Below are positions 1 through 8,061 of a stretch of DNA of 64,000 bases, one piece after another. Positions within the stretch are counted from its first letter, which is position 1. Each line of letters opens with the position of its first letter. The stretch lies in contig CALXPL010000001.1 in NCBI GenBank assembly GCA_944390275.1, positions 186,001 to 250,000 on the forward strand, given 5' to 3'. A program made the translations under genes and the position numbers. The DNA comes from an uncultured Alphaproteobacteria bacterium. Lineage in GTDB: Bacteria; Pseudomonadota; Alphaproteobacteria; RF32; CAG-239. The notes beneath the pieces were generated by a model, which saw nothing but the letters and a program-made list of their open reading frames with translations, had not been told where the DNA came from and did no database searches.

Positions 1-40
1 AACTCATATTGACTGATGAGGGGGGGTATTCTCTTAAATT

Positions 41-850
41 TTAAACATCAAATTCCGCCATTACCGGTACATGGTCTGATGGCCTTTCCCATGCCCTTGT
101 ATCTTGTATTATTTTGTAGCCTTTAACATTATCTTTTAATAATGGAGTTATCCAAATGTGATCTAATCGTCGTCCTTTATTGTTTGTTTTCCAATTTGGA
201 TTGCGGTAGCTCCACCACGTATATATTTTTTCTGTTTCCGGAATAAATTCTCGTGATATATCAATAAAATCTAACGACTTTTTTAAACGAGATAAGCGTT
301 CAACTTCAACAGGGGTATGTGAAACTATTTTTAACAGCTGCTTATGATTCCAAACATCATTTTCGTATGGTGCAACATTAAAATCTCCGCAAATTATCAT
401 TTTTTTATTTTGGTACTTTGTTTTATTTTTTTCCCAAAATTCAGATATATCATCCATAAATGTTAGTTTGTGTGCAAAGGATAAATTAATTATTGGATCC
501 GGAATATCTCCTCCTGCCGGTATATAGATATTATGAATTTCAATATCATTGAAAATTTTTGCTTTTATGTGGCGGGCATCTTTCTTCCCGACCCAATTAA
601 ATTCCTCTATTTCGCTTAATGCGTATTTAGATATGATGGCAACTCCGTTATAACCGGCTTGGCTATACAAGGCTATATGAGGATAGCCTAATTGTTGTAT
701 TTCGTTAAAAGGAAAATCTTCTTTCTTGGCTTTTACCTCTTGAATACAAATAATGTCTGGTTGCTCTTGCTCTACAAATTTTTTTAGCAAATCCATCCTT
801 ATTCGTATAGAATTTACATTCCATGTTGCAAAACGAAATTTGTTATTCAT
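41..850 (-). CDS. xthA: Exodeoxyribonuclease III (AP endonuclease)
   Basis: Mg-dependent 3'-5' exonuclease and abasic-site endonuclease of base excision repair. The 269 aa length is normal for the family. Visible exonuclease/endonuclease/phosphatase motifs in order: ATWNVNSIR (8-16), IQEVKA with Glu38, NIYIP with Tyr109, GDFNVA (155-160) carrying the Asp/Asn pair, RLDHIW (228-233) and the C-terminal SDHVPV with the catalytic His260. Its ATG overlaps the lolA stop by one base (TAATG), so it is translationally coupled to lolA; lolA and xthA are also neighbours in many alphaproteobacteria. No gene is seen in bases 1-40 downstream. Confidence 0.97.
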   Translation of the reverse strand: MNNKFRFATWNVNSIRIRMDLLKKFVEQEQPDIICIQEVKAKKEDFPFNEIQQLGYPHIALYSQAGYNGVAIISKYALSEIEEFNWVGKKDARHIKAKIFNDIEIHNIYIPAGGDIPDPIINLSFAHKLTFMDDISEFWEKNKTKYQNKKMIICGDFNVAPYENDVWNHKQLLKIVSHTPVEVERLSRLKKSLDFIDISREFIPETEKIYTWWSYRNPNWKTNNKGRRLDHIWITPLLKDNVKGYKIIQDTRAWERPSDHVPVMAEFDV

Positions 851-1470
851 TACCTCCCCTTTCTCTGATTAAATTTTAAAGGAGATTTTTGCTGTTTAAA
901 TTTAAACAATGTTTCCGGCAAATCGATATCCCTTTCCATGTTATATAAAGATATGGTTATTTCGACGTCTTGTGTATCAATTACCTTCCATTGTTTGAGC
1001 TCAAAAGGCTGATTCCCGAATATTAATGTAATCGGTCCAATATCTTTGTTTTCCGTGTACTCTAAAACAGCCTCCGTTGTTCCCGAATCTTTATAAAAAT
1101 CTGTTATTTTTAATTTTTTTCCATCTATTTGAATTTTATTTGATAGGATTAGCGTTGCCGGAATATCATCATAATCAATATGTGTTATTTGATCCAATTC
1201 TTTATCATTAAAAACAATATCTTTACCATCCCCTACAATCATGTAATCTGCCGGAGGCGCATATTCCATTCTTATTTTATTTGGTTTTTCAATATAAAGT
1301 ATGCCTTCAGTTGTGTTTCCATTGCTTGCTGTTTGAACAAACGAAGATTTTATTGTTTTTATGTTATTTAAGTAATTTTCAATTTTTTGAATATCTTCCA
1401 CTGTTTGAGCTTGTGCGGAAACTGTAAAAAAGGTCATCAACATACTCATAAACCAAAAAGTTTTTTTCAT
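850..1470 (-). CDS. lolA: Outer-membrane lipoprotein carrier LolA
   Basis: Periplasmic chaperone that carries lipoproteins from LolCDE to the outer membrane. The 206 aa product starts with a classical signal peptide (basic MKK, hydrophobic stretch, SAQAQ with likely cleavage after residue 21). The mature part has the LolA/LolB-like beta-sandwich pattern, including IKSSFVQTASNG, IYIEKPNKIRMEY and a region on VGDGKDIVFNDKELDQ. Family assignment rests on this fold pattern and on the adjacent xthA; ftsK, often its other neighbour, lies at 59.5 kb instead. The 50-base gap to the upstream methyltransferase holds two copies of the TTTAAATAC repeat. Confidence 0.88.
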   Translation of the reverse strand: MKKTFWFMSMLMTFFTVSAQAQTVEDIQKIENYLNNIKTIKSSFVQTASNGNTTEGILYIEKPNKIRMEYAPPADYMIVGDGKDIVFNDKELDQITHIDYDDIPATLILSNKIQIDGKKLKITDFYKDSGTTEAVLEYTENKDIGPITLIFGNQPFELKQWKVIDTQDVEITISLYNMERDIDLPETLFKFKQQKSPLKFNQRKGR

Positions 1471-1485
1471 TTTCTCTCCTCCAAC

Positions 1486-1554
1486 TTTAAATACATCGTT
1501 TTAGCGCATTTAAATACACCGTTATTCAAAATGTCTTGATTTAAATACACCGTC
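1486..1554 (-). repeat. Cluster of three TTTAAATACNNYGTT repeats
   Basis: Three copies at 1486-1500, 1509-1523 and 1540-1554, read on the plus strand as TTTAAATAC followed by atcgtt, accgtt and accgtc. The first lies between lolA and the methyltransferase, the second overlaps the methyltransferase stop codon, and the third encodes GVFK near that protein's C-terminus. Same orientation as all other copies in the window. Confidence 0.7.
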
Positions 1555-2442
1555 TTCAAATCCTTGTATCTCTTTATTGTTATCTGCTAGTTCTAGACGA
1601 TGCTCTGCTAAGGCAACATATTCCTTCTCTTTTTCTATCCCGATATAGTGTCTTCCTAACTTTTTAGCAACGACGGATGTTGTTCCAGAGCCTAAGAAAG
1701 GATCAAAGATGACATCTCCTTTATTGCTTGAAGCTAAAATTATTTTTGCTATTAATTTTTCAGGCTTTTGCGTTGGGTGAATCGTATTTTCCGGCATAGA
1801 CCAAAATGGGATAGAAATATCTGTCCATATGTTGGAAGGTGAAGTTAATCGGTATCTTTTTTCTCCACTCTTTTGCCAATCTTTCGGTGTTCCTGTTTCA
1901 TCACGATATGGAGCCAAAACAGGTCTTAGCACTTTTACAGCTTCTAAATTAAATGTATAATCTTTTGATTTTGTAAAAAACCAGATATCTTCCAAGCAAT
2001 TTTTCCAATTATCTTTTGCTCCTCTCCCTTTTTCGCGCTCCCATGAAATTCTGTTTTGAAGAATAAAATATTTTCCGGCAACCTCCGGTATTGCTATCGA
2101 TGTTTTCCAATCTGAGCATATATAGATGCTCGCATTTTCTTTCATGATTCTTGGTAATTTTTTTAACCACTTATCAAGCCATTTTTTGTATTCATCAAAA
2201 TCACGCTCTTTAAATACACTGTTTCCAAATATTTTTGTAAGATTGTAAGGTGGATCAACTACAATCAAATCAACACTAGATTCTGGAAGATAATCTAACG
2301 TTTTAAAAACATCTTGGTGTATCGTTTTATCTAAAACATAATCTAATGACGCCTTAAAATTTAGCTTAATTGCTTTACGTGAATACAATTTTATATCTTC
2401 AGAAGACAATTCTATGGTTTTATTCCGAGGAGCTCTTTCCAT
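1522..2442 (-). CDS. Beta-class DNA methyltransferase (probable N6-adenine)
   Basis: SAM-dependent DNA methyltransferase of 306 aa. The catalytic motif DPPYNL (63-68) precedes the SAM-binding motif FDPFLGSGTT (246-255), the order that defines the beta class shared by CcrM, HinfI and RsrI-type enzymes. HPTQKPEKL lies between them, as in the family. It lacks the roughly 80-residue C-terminal extension of CcrM, so GANTC specificity cannot be assumed. No restriction endonuclease gene is adjacent, which suggests an orphan enzyme. It starts 12 bases after HPr and probably shares its transcript. Two repeat copies fall inside it (SVFK at 75-78, GVFK at 298-301). Family certain, target sequence unknown. 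Confidence 0.92.
   Translation of the reverse strand: MERAPRNKTIELSSEDIKLYSRKAIKLNFKASLDYVLDKTIHQDVFKTLDYLPESSVDLIVVDPPYNLTKIFGNSVFKERDFDEYKKWLDKWLKKLPRIMKENASIYICSDWKTSIAIPEVAGKYFILQNRISWEREKGRGAKDNWKNCLEDIWFFTKSKDYTFNLEAVKVLRPVLAPYRDETGTPKDWQKSGEKRYRLTSPSNIWTDISIPFWSMPENTIHPTQKPEKLIAKIILASSNKGDVIFDPFLGSGTTSVVAKKLGRHYIGIEKEKEYVALAEHRLELADNNKEIQGFEDGVFKSRHFE
2209..2223 (-). repeat. TTTAAATACNNYGTT repeat inside methyltransferase gene
   Basis: Plus strand TTTAAATACACTGTT. On the coding strand it reads as N-S-V-F-K a few residues after the DPPY catalytic motif, a loop that is variable in this enzyme class. Confidence 0.65.
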
Positions 2443-2454
2443 GACCCTGCTAAT

Positions 2455-2733
2455 CTAATCTTCACCAAATTTGCTGTTTATTAAGTTTTTTAACAAGGAA
2501 ATGGCTTCTTCCGACTGCTTTCCTTGAGCATTTATTTTGATTGTCGTTCCTTGCGAAGCGGCTAACATCATGAGTCCCATAATAGAACATCCGCTTACTG
2601 TTTGTCCTAATCGCTCAACCGTAACCTCAACATCTAAATTTTCAATTGTTTTTACAAAAGCCGCTGCTGCTCGTGCGTGTAACCCTTTTTTATTTTGTAT
2701 TTCTATCTCTATACTTTGTATTGTTTCATTCAT
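2455..2733 (-). CDS. ptsH: Phosphocarrier protein HPr
   Basis: Small (92 aa) histidine phosphocarrier of the phosphotransferase system. The active-site motif GLHARAAA places the phosphorylated histidine at residue 19, and the SIMGLMML segment places the HPr-kinase target serine at residue 50. An HprK gene occurs at 24.4 kb, so Ser phosphorylation is plausible. Four bases separate it from the EIIA gene. No PTS sugar permease is visible in the window, which fits the regulatory (carbon/nitrogen-sensing) PTS of alphaproteobacteria rather than sugar uptake; this last point is inference. Confidence 0.95.
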   Translation of the reverse strand: MNETIQSIEIEIQNKKGLHARAAAAFVKTIENLDVEVTVERLGQTVSGCSIMGLMMLAASQGTTIKINAQGKQSEEAISLLKNLINSKFGED

Positions 2734-2736
2734 TTG

Positions 2737-3135
2737 TTACATTCCTAATAATTTTGATGCAACATTTATGTATTTTTTACCGGCTTCTTGTGCCCCTTCT
2801 ACGGCATCTTTTAAGTTCTTATCTTTTCTTAAAGATGCTAGTTTAATCAACATCGGAAGATTTATGCCCGCAATAATTTCAACTTTTGCTTTGTCCATTA
2901 TCGAAATAGCCAAATTTGACGGCGTTCCTCCGAACATATCCGTTAATACTATCGCTCCGCTTCCTTTGTCAACTTCGCTGACCTTATTTAATATCTCACT
3001 CCGACGTACTTCCATATCATCATCCGGACCGATACAAACAGCTTTGATTTGTTCTTGAGGACCAACAACATGCTGCATAGCTGAGATAAATTCTTCGGCC
3101 AATCTTCCATGTGTTACAAGTACTAAACCTATCAT
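2737..3135 (-). CDS. PTS EIIA component, mannose family
   Basis: 132 aa cytoplasmic EIIA-Man-type domain. LVTHGRLAEEF places the phosphorylated histidine at residue 9, and DMFGGTPSNLA is the conserved family motif. It should accept phosphate from His19 of the adjacent HPr. No IIB, IIC or IID gene is nearby, so it is likely a stand-alone regulatory EIIA, as in the hprK-EIIA-HPr clusters of other alphaproteobacteria. Here hprK sits about 21 kb away and an unknown gene occupies the upstream position. Confidence 0.93.
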   Translation of the reverse strand: MIGLVLVTHGRLAEEFISAMQHVVGPQEQIKAVCIGPDDDMEVRRSEILNKVSEVDKGSGAIVLTDMFGGTPSNLAISIMDKAKVEIIAGINLPMLIKLASLRKDKNLKDAVEGAQEAGKKYINVASKLLGM

Positions 3136-3163
3136 TTGTTTTGTCTTTCTTTAATTATTTGTT

Positions 3164-3583
3164 TTATTTCTTCTTGCCACAGCTCCAGCTATGAATTGCT
3201 CCAAAACTTTTTATTAACTCTTCTCTGCTCTTAGCCTTTACAATTTCATCTGCTCTTGTACGACGACCATTGATTTCTATTTCTTCAACATTTTCAACAG
3301 GAACTCCATACGTACGATTGACCATCTTTCCTTCTAACTCCACAATAAGCACAAACTCTGCTTCCGCTAAAGGACCTTTTGTTTCCTCATGAATATCTTC
3401 TAAAAGAACGGATAGTCTATCATCTCTTCTTAACAATGCGGTTTTCTTTCCGTCATATTCCAAAACAGGATTTATCGGAGCATTTTCTCTTGCATCAATA
3501 AATATTGCCAATTCACCATATTTATTTTCTATAATTTCATAAAAATCTTGTTTTTCAATCAATGTGTAATATTGGTTTTCCAT
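3164..3583 (-). CDS. Conserved-looking hypothetical protein, 139 aa
   Basis: I do not recognise this family. The product is acidic and soluble, with no signal peptide or membrane segment. It has beta-rich stretches (AIFIDARE, VLEYDGKKTALLRRDD, AEFVLIVELEGKMVN) and a short basic tail ending SWSCGKKK. It is first in the apparent minus-strand operon with EIIA, HPr and the methyltransferase (28-base gap to EIIA), so a link to the regulatory PTS is possible but only by position. It is divergent from the ABC exporter across an 84-base gap that must hold both promoters. Confidence 0.7.
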   Translation of the reverse strand: MENQYYTLIEKQDFYEIIENKYGELAIFIDARENAPINPVLEYDGKKTALLRRDDRLSVLLEDIHEETKGPLAEAEFVLIVELEGKMVNRTYGVPVENVEEIEINGRRTRADEIVKAKSREELIKSFGAIHSWSCGKKK

Positions 3584-3667
3584 TTGTCTTTGCCTTTTTG
3601 TGATTGCATATAATTCTTATATATGCTATATCATTATCTAAAATAAGTCAATTTAGAGTTAATAAAG

Positions 3668-5416
3668 ATGGAAAAATCTGCAGTAAAATTTTTGTGGCAT
3701 TATATTAAGATTTTTAAATGGTTTTTCTGTTTAATGCTCCTTTTGCTTATTATTTCTACTCTTTCCGGGCAAATTTATCCCTTGTACTTAGCTAAAATTT
3801 ACGATACTGCCGCCGGTAAAGTTAATTCTCCTTCTTATTGGATAGATATTTTTAATTTTACTATCATTGCTGCTGCTTTGGGACTTGTTAAAGCTATTTC
3901 TTTTAATTTGACTTTTTTCCTTGCAGGACGTTTCTTTCCTGAAACACGCTCTTTGGTTTCAAAAGATATTTTTGACCATGTTAATAGTCTTTCCATTCGC
4001 TATTTTAATGAAGAAATGTCTGGTCGAATCGCAACAAAAGTCAGCCAGTTGCAAAAAAGCACCATCGATTTTTTTAATCAAATTATGCATGCCGTTTCTT
4101 CGCTTATTTTTCTTTTTGCCGCTATTTGTTTTTTAAGTTATATTAATTTTTATTTCTTTATTTCTCTCGTTATCTGGTTGTTTTTTATTTCTTTTATTGC
4201 TGTTATCTTAGGAAAAAAAAGACATGCTTTAGCTAAAAATGTCGGGAAAAAAGAAAGTTTAACCGGAGGGGTTATTGTTGATAGTTTATCAAATTATAGT
4301 GAAGTCAAAAGTTATGCCAATTTTCATTTTGAAAAACTAAATCTCTTAAAATATTTGCGAGATCTTAGAAAAGCTGAATCAAAAGAATGGAAAATAAAAT
4401 CGTGGATTCATTTAGCTCAAAGTTTAATTATGGTATGCTCAATGATTGCCTTTATGTTCCTTTCAATTTGGGTGTTCAAAAATAAACAAATTGATACAAC
4501 TCAATTCATTTATGCAAATACCCTTTTTGCTATGGTATCTAGTATGATTTTTGATTTATCTTGGCTATACAACGGATTATCAAGCATTTTTGGTAATATT
4601 AATTCTGCTCTTGAAACTCTCGCCGTTGAACCTGAAATTAAAGATTCTCCTAAGGCAACTCCTCTCATCGCTAAAAACGCATCCATTTCTTTTGAAAACG
4701 TTTCTTTCGCTTATAAAGGAACGCCTCCTCTCTTTCAAAATTTATCTGTTACCATTCGTAAAGGGGAAAAAGTTGGTTTAGTCGGAACTTCCGGTGCTGG
4801 AAAATCAACTTTTGTTAAATTAATTTCTCGTTACTACGATCTTAATCAAGGAGCTATTACTATTAATGGTATAGATATTCGAAATATTACTCAAAATTCT
4901 CTACGAAAGCATATTGCCGTTATCCCCCAAGACATTTCTCTCTTTAATCGTTCTTTAAAAGATAATATCCGCTATGGAAAAACAAATGCGACGGATGATG
5001 AAATATTTGCCGCAGCTAAAAAAGCATCCGCTTCCTTCTTTATTGAAAAAATGCCTCAAGGCTATGAAACTATTGTCGGTGAAAGAGGTGTCATTTTGTC
5101 CGGAGGAGAAAGACAGCGAATCGCTATTGCTCGTGCTATCCTAAAAAATGCTCCTATTTTAATTTTTGATGAAGCTACTTCTGCTCTTGATTCTGAAAGT
5201 GAACAATATATTCAAAAATCTTTATCAAAACTTATGAAGAACAAAACTGTTATTGCTGTTGCTCATCGTTTATCAACCTTGCGTGAAATGGATCGTATTC
5301 TTGTTTTTGATAAAGGAAAAATTATTGAAGAAGGCTCCCATTTAGCTTTATTGCGAAAAAAAGGCGCCTACTATAAATTATATAAAATTCAATCAAATGG
5401 ATTTATGAATATATAA
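3668..5416 (+). CDS. ABC exporter, fused membrane and ATPase domains
   Basis: 582 aa half-transporter of the MsbA/multidrug type, working as a homodimer in the inner membrane. Residues 1-310 hold about six hydrophobic segments (e.g. 18-34, 60-90, 140-182, 252-272). The C-terminal ATPase has Walker A GTSGAGKST (373-381), Q-loop near IPQDIS, signature LSGGERQR (477-484) and Walker B ILIFDEATSALD (497-508) followed by the H-loop AHR. Substrate cannot be read from sequence; lipid, drug or peptide export are all possible. It stands alone, with no adjacent lipid A or protease gene. Confidence 0.92.
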   Translation: MEKSAVKFLWHYIKIFKWFFCLMLLLLIISTLSGQIYPLYLAKIYDTAAGKVNSPSYWIDIFNFTIIAAALGLVKAISFNLTFFLAGRFFPETRSLVSKDIFDHVNSLSIRYFNEEMSGRIATKVSQLQKSTIDFFNQIMHAVSSLIFLFAAICFLSYINFYFFISLVIWLFFISFIAVILGKKRHALAKNVGKKESLTGGVIVDSLSNYSEVKSYANFHFEKLNLLKYLRDLRKAESKEWKIKSWIHLAQSLIMVCSMIAFMFLSIWVFKNKQIDTTQFIYANTLFAMVSSMIFDLSWLYNGLSSIFGNINSALETLAVEPEIKDSPKATPLIAKNASISFENVSFAYKGTPPLFQNLSVTIRKGEKVGLVGTSGAGKSTFVKLISRYYDLNQGAITINGIDIRNITQNSLRKHIAVIPQDISLFNRSLKDNIRYGKTNATDDEIFAAAKKASASFFIEKMPQGYETIVGERGVILSGGERQRIAIARAILKNAPILIFDEATSALDSESEQYIQKSLSKLMKNKTVIAVAHRLSTLREMDRILVFDKGKIIEEGSHLALLRKKGAYYKLYKIQSNGFMNI

Positions 5417-5494
5417 AGTTGAATCATTTTTTATTTATTAACTTTTAATAAATATCATTTGTTTAATCTTTATGTAAGCTGAAAGGAATCTTAT

Positions 5495-6994
5495 ATGTTA
5501 ACATTAAAATATCTTCCCATTACCTCTTTTAATGAAAATATAGCTTATCTCCATAAAGATTGTATTACTTATCGCGTCGATGACCTTAATCAGTTAACAA
5601 AAATCGAAATTCATGGCGGTGTTAAAACTGTTTATGCCTTTTTACAAATTGTTGACGATGCTAAATTAGTTAAACCAAATGAAATTGCTCTAAATTCTGA
5701 AGCTTTCGATATTATTAATCTTCCTGAAGGAGCAAAGGTTTCTATTACTTTGGCTCCTCAGCCTCCGAGCCTTAATTCCATTAAAAGAAAAATTGCCGGT
5801 AATGTTTTAAGCTCCGCAGAATATAGTGCAATTATTAATGATATTGCTTCAAAAAGATATTCCAATATGGACATTGCTTCTTTTTTAGTAGCCTCTGGTT
5901 CTTTTATGTCTGCCCCTGAAGTCTTGTCTTTAACTGAAGCTATGGTTGGTGAAAGAATTATTTCTTGGGAAAATCAATCTATTGTTGTTGATCACCATTG
6001 TTTAGGTGGAGTTCCCGGAAATAAAACTGATTTGATTATTACACCTATTGTTGCGGCTTATGGACTAACAATTCCTAAAACAGCTTCTCATTCTCTGACA
6101 TCTTGCGCCGGCGTCGCTGATACTATGAGTGTTCTCGCCAATGTCGATTTTGATGAAGAAAATTTAAAAAAATTAATTCAAAAAAATAATGGTGCTATTG
6201 TTAGTTATAGTGCTTTAGATATTGCCGAAGCAAATAAAATCGTTGCAAATGTCGAAAGGCAAATCGGAATAACTCAATATGAACACGTTGCTGCTTCAAT
6301 TTTGGCAATTAAAATGGCTGCCGGAATTACTCATTTACTTATTGACATTCCCGTAGGAACAAAATCGCGTGTTAAAAGTTCTAATGAAGCTATGCGTTTA
6401 CGTAAACTTATGGAATATGTCGGAGACATGCTTTCTATTGAAATTGATGTTGTTATTACAGATGGAAGTGAACCTATTGGTAATGGTGTTGGGGCTGTTC
6501 TAGAAGCAAGAGATGTCATGAAAGTTCTTATGAATAAAAAAGATGCTCCTCAAGACCTCAGAGAAAAATCTTTATTCCTGGCCGGAAGAATTTTAGAATT
6601 TGATCCGAAATTACGCGGAGGACAAGGTTATGCCGTTGCAAAAGAAATTCTCGATTCCGGACAGGCTTTAAATGTGATGAACAATATTATTCGTACTCAA
6701 GGACAAGCCCCTCAACCACAACTCGGTAAACTAACAAGAGATATTGTTGCTAATACTGATGGTATTATTGAAGCAATTGATAATGCACGAATTAATAAAA
6801 TCGGCGTTTTGGCCGGTGCTGGACAATATGTTGGTGCTGGACTCGATTTGCTAAAAAAAGTCGGAGATCATGTCTATCAAGGCGAAACTCTTTTTCGAAT
6901 TCATTCTTGTAATGCAACCGATTTTGCTTTTGCCAATTCTGTGGTTGATGGCTATAATGGTTACGAAATCTTAAATCAAGATGATGAGGATTAA
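5495..6994 (+). CDS. Long-form thymidine/AMP phosphorylase family protein
   Basis: Nucleoside or nucleoside-monophosphate phosphorylase of 499 aa, longer than the roughly 440 aa DeoA/Pdp enzymes because of an extra N-terminal domain (about residues 1-90). GGVPGNKTD (171-179) matches the form of this motif in archaeal AMP phosphorylase, where ordinary thymidine phosphorylases have a GGVGDK-type sequence. PVGTKSRVKS and LRGGQG are also present. Archaeal enzymes of this type convert AMP to ribose-1,5-bisphosphate; bacterial long forms are usually annotated as putative thymidine phosphorylases. No RuBisCO or R15P isomerase is nearby. A good SD (aaagga) precedes the ATG, and the next gene follows after five bases. 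Confidence 0.88.
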   Translation: MLTLKYLPITSFNENIAYLHKDCITYRVDDLNQLTKIEIHGGVKTVYAFLQIVDDAKLVKPNEIALNSEAFDIINLPEGAKVSITLAPQPPSLNSIKRKIAGNVLSSAEYSAIINDIASKRYSNMDIASFLVASGSFMSAPEVLSLTEAMVGERIISWENQSIVVDHHCLGGVPGNKTDLIITPIVAAYGLTIPKTASHSLTSCAGVADTMSVLANVDFDEENLKKLIQKNNGAIVSYSALDIAEANKIVANVERQIGITQYEHVAASILAIKMAAGITHLLIDIPVGTKSRVKSSNEAMRLRKLMEYVGDMLSIEIDVVITDGSEPIGNGVGAVLEARDVMKVLMNKKDAPQDLREKSLFLAGRILEFDPKLRGGQGYAVAKEILDSGQALNVMNNIIRTQGQAPQPQLGKLTRDIVANTDGIIEAIDNARINKIGVLAGAGQYVGAGLDLLKKVGDHVYQGETLFRIHSCNATDFAFANSVVDGYNGYEILNQDDED

Positions 6995-6999
6995 TTTTT

Positions 7000-7956
7000 A
7001 TGGAAAAATTAAGAATTGCTATTATTGGTGTTGGTAGTATGGGAACAAAACATATCGGTAACTTATCGGCTTATTTTAAAGATGATGTTGATATATCTGG
7101 AATTTTATGTTCTTCTCCTCAATCAACAAAAGATAAAGCTTCTCAACTTAAACTACCTTATTTTAATTCTCTTGATGAAATTACAAAAGAGCTTATTGAT
7201 GGTGCAATTATTGCTACTCCGGCTCATAAACATACATTAATTGCTCGACAACTCTTAAAAAAAGGCATTCCTTGTTTAATTGAAAAACCTTTAACAACTA
7301 ATGCTCGTGAAGCCTTAGATTTAATTCAAATTGCTCATGAAAATCATACTTTTATTCTTCCCGGTTATATTGAACATTATAATCCTGCCTATCAAGCTCT
7401 TAAAAGGGCAATAGCTTTGCCTTTTCGTAATGTTAAAGCCTACCGAATCGGAACTTCTTTAAACTCTAAACCTGGTACAAGCGTAATTTTGGATTTGATG
7501 ATTAATGATATAAGTATTATACACGACTTAATGCCTAAAACTAATCCTGTATTAAGTGCAAATACCATGAAAAAAAATCATTGGAAAAATGACGCTAAAA
7601 TTAAAATGTCTTATTCCAGTCCTTGTTTTGCAGAAATTGTTGCCAGTCGTCTTTCCCCTTTTGATGATAGAAGAATGCTTATTAAAGATTATAATTATGA
7701 TTTTTGGGAAATTGATTTTCTAAATGGAACTATTGTGCGAAATAATATAAAAGTTCATGAAAATAAAACCTCCGTTACTTCCTTACAAAATGAACTGCGT
7801 AATTTTATTAACTGTATCCGAGGTACAGAAAAGCCTTTGGTTTCTCCTCGACACGCTCTAAATGCTTTGAAAACTGCATTAGATTTAGAAAAATGCTGCC
7901 GCGATGAAGAAATAAAACAAAAAAAATCTCATTGGTCTCTTATGGATAGTTTGTAA
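7000..7956 (+). CDS. Gfo/Idh/MocA-family NAD(P)-dependent oxidoreductase
   Basis: 318 aa sugar-type dehydrogenase. The N-terminal Rossmann fold shows IGVGSMGTKHI (9-19), followed by ATPAHKH and the family signature CLIEKPLTT with its catalytic-region Lys. GYIEHYNPAY and the LDLMINDISIIHDL segment resemble enzymes acting on UDP-sugars (UDP-GlcNAc 3-dehydrogenase-like), where the His near the end of that segment is catalytic. Substrate is inferred only. It is five bases downstream of the phosphorylase gene with a good SD (gagga), so the two are probably co-transcribed. Confidence 0.88.
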   Translation: MEKLRIAIIGVGSMGTKHIGNLSAYFKDDVDISGILCSSPQSTKDKASQLKLPYFNSLDEITKELIDGAIIATPAHKHTLIARQLLKKGIPCLIEKPLTTNAREALDLIQIAHENHTFILPGYIEHYNPAYQALKRAIALPFRNVKAYRIGTSLNSKPGTSVILDLMINDISIIHDLMPKTNPVLSANTMKKNHWKNDAKIKMSYSSPCFAEIVASRLSPFDDRRMLIKDYNYDFWEIDFLNGTIVRNNIKVHENKTSVTSLQNELRNFINCIRGTEKPLVSPRHALNALKTALDLEKCCRDEEIKQKKSHWSLMDSL

Positions 7957-7987
7957 TAAAAAAATTTTAAATTTTTCTTTTTAACCT

Positions 7988-8016
7988 ATTGCTTATGTTC
8001 TTTTCGCTTCTTATAT
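7988..8016 (+). promoter_or_regulatory. Possible heat-shock (RpoH-type) promoter of dnaK
   Basis: ATTG (7988-7991), 18-base spacer, then CTTATAT (8010-8016). The second element fits the alphaproteobacterial sigma-32 form CYTATNT exactly and the first differs from CTTG at one base. An overlapping sigma-70 reading is TTGCTT-N17-TATATA. Unproven. Confidence 0.4.
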
Positions 8017-8061
8017 AACTTTTAGACGTGAAAACTTTTTTATTTGCAAAGGATATGAATT

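Noticed and set aside
2537..3058. Long plus-strand open frame opposite HPr and the EIIA gene
   Set aside because: It is antisense to two clear family members, has no SD and no recognisable protein pattern.
7957..7980. AT-only palindrome after the Gfo/Idh/MocA gene as a terminator
   Set aside because: The stem has no GC pairs and would be very weak; such runs are common in this AT-rich DNA.
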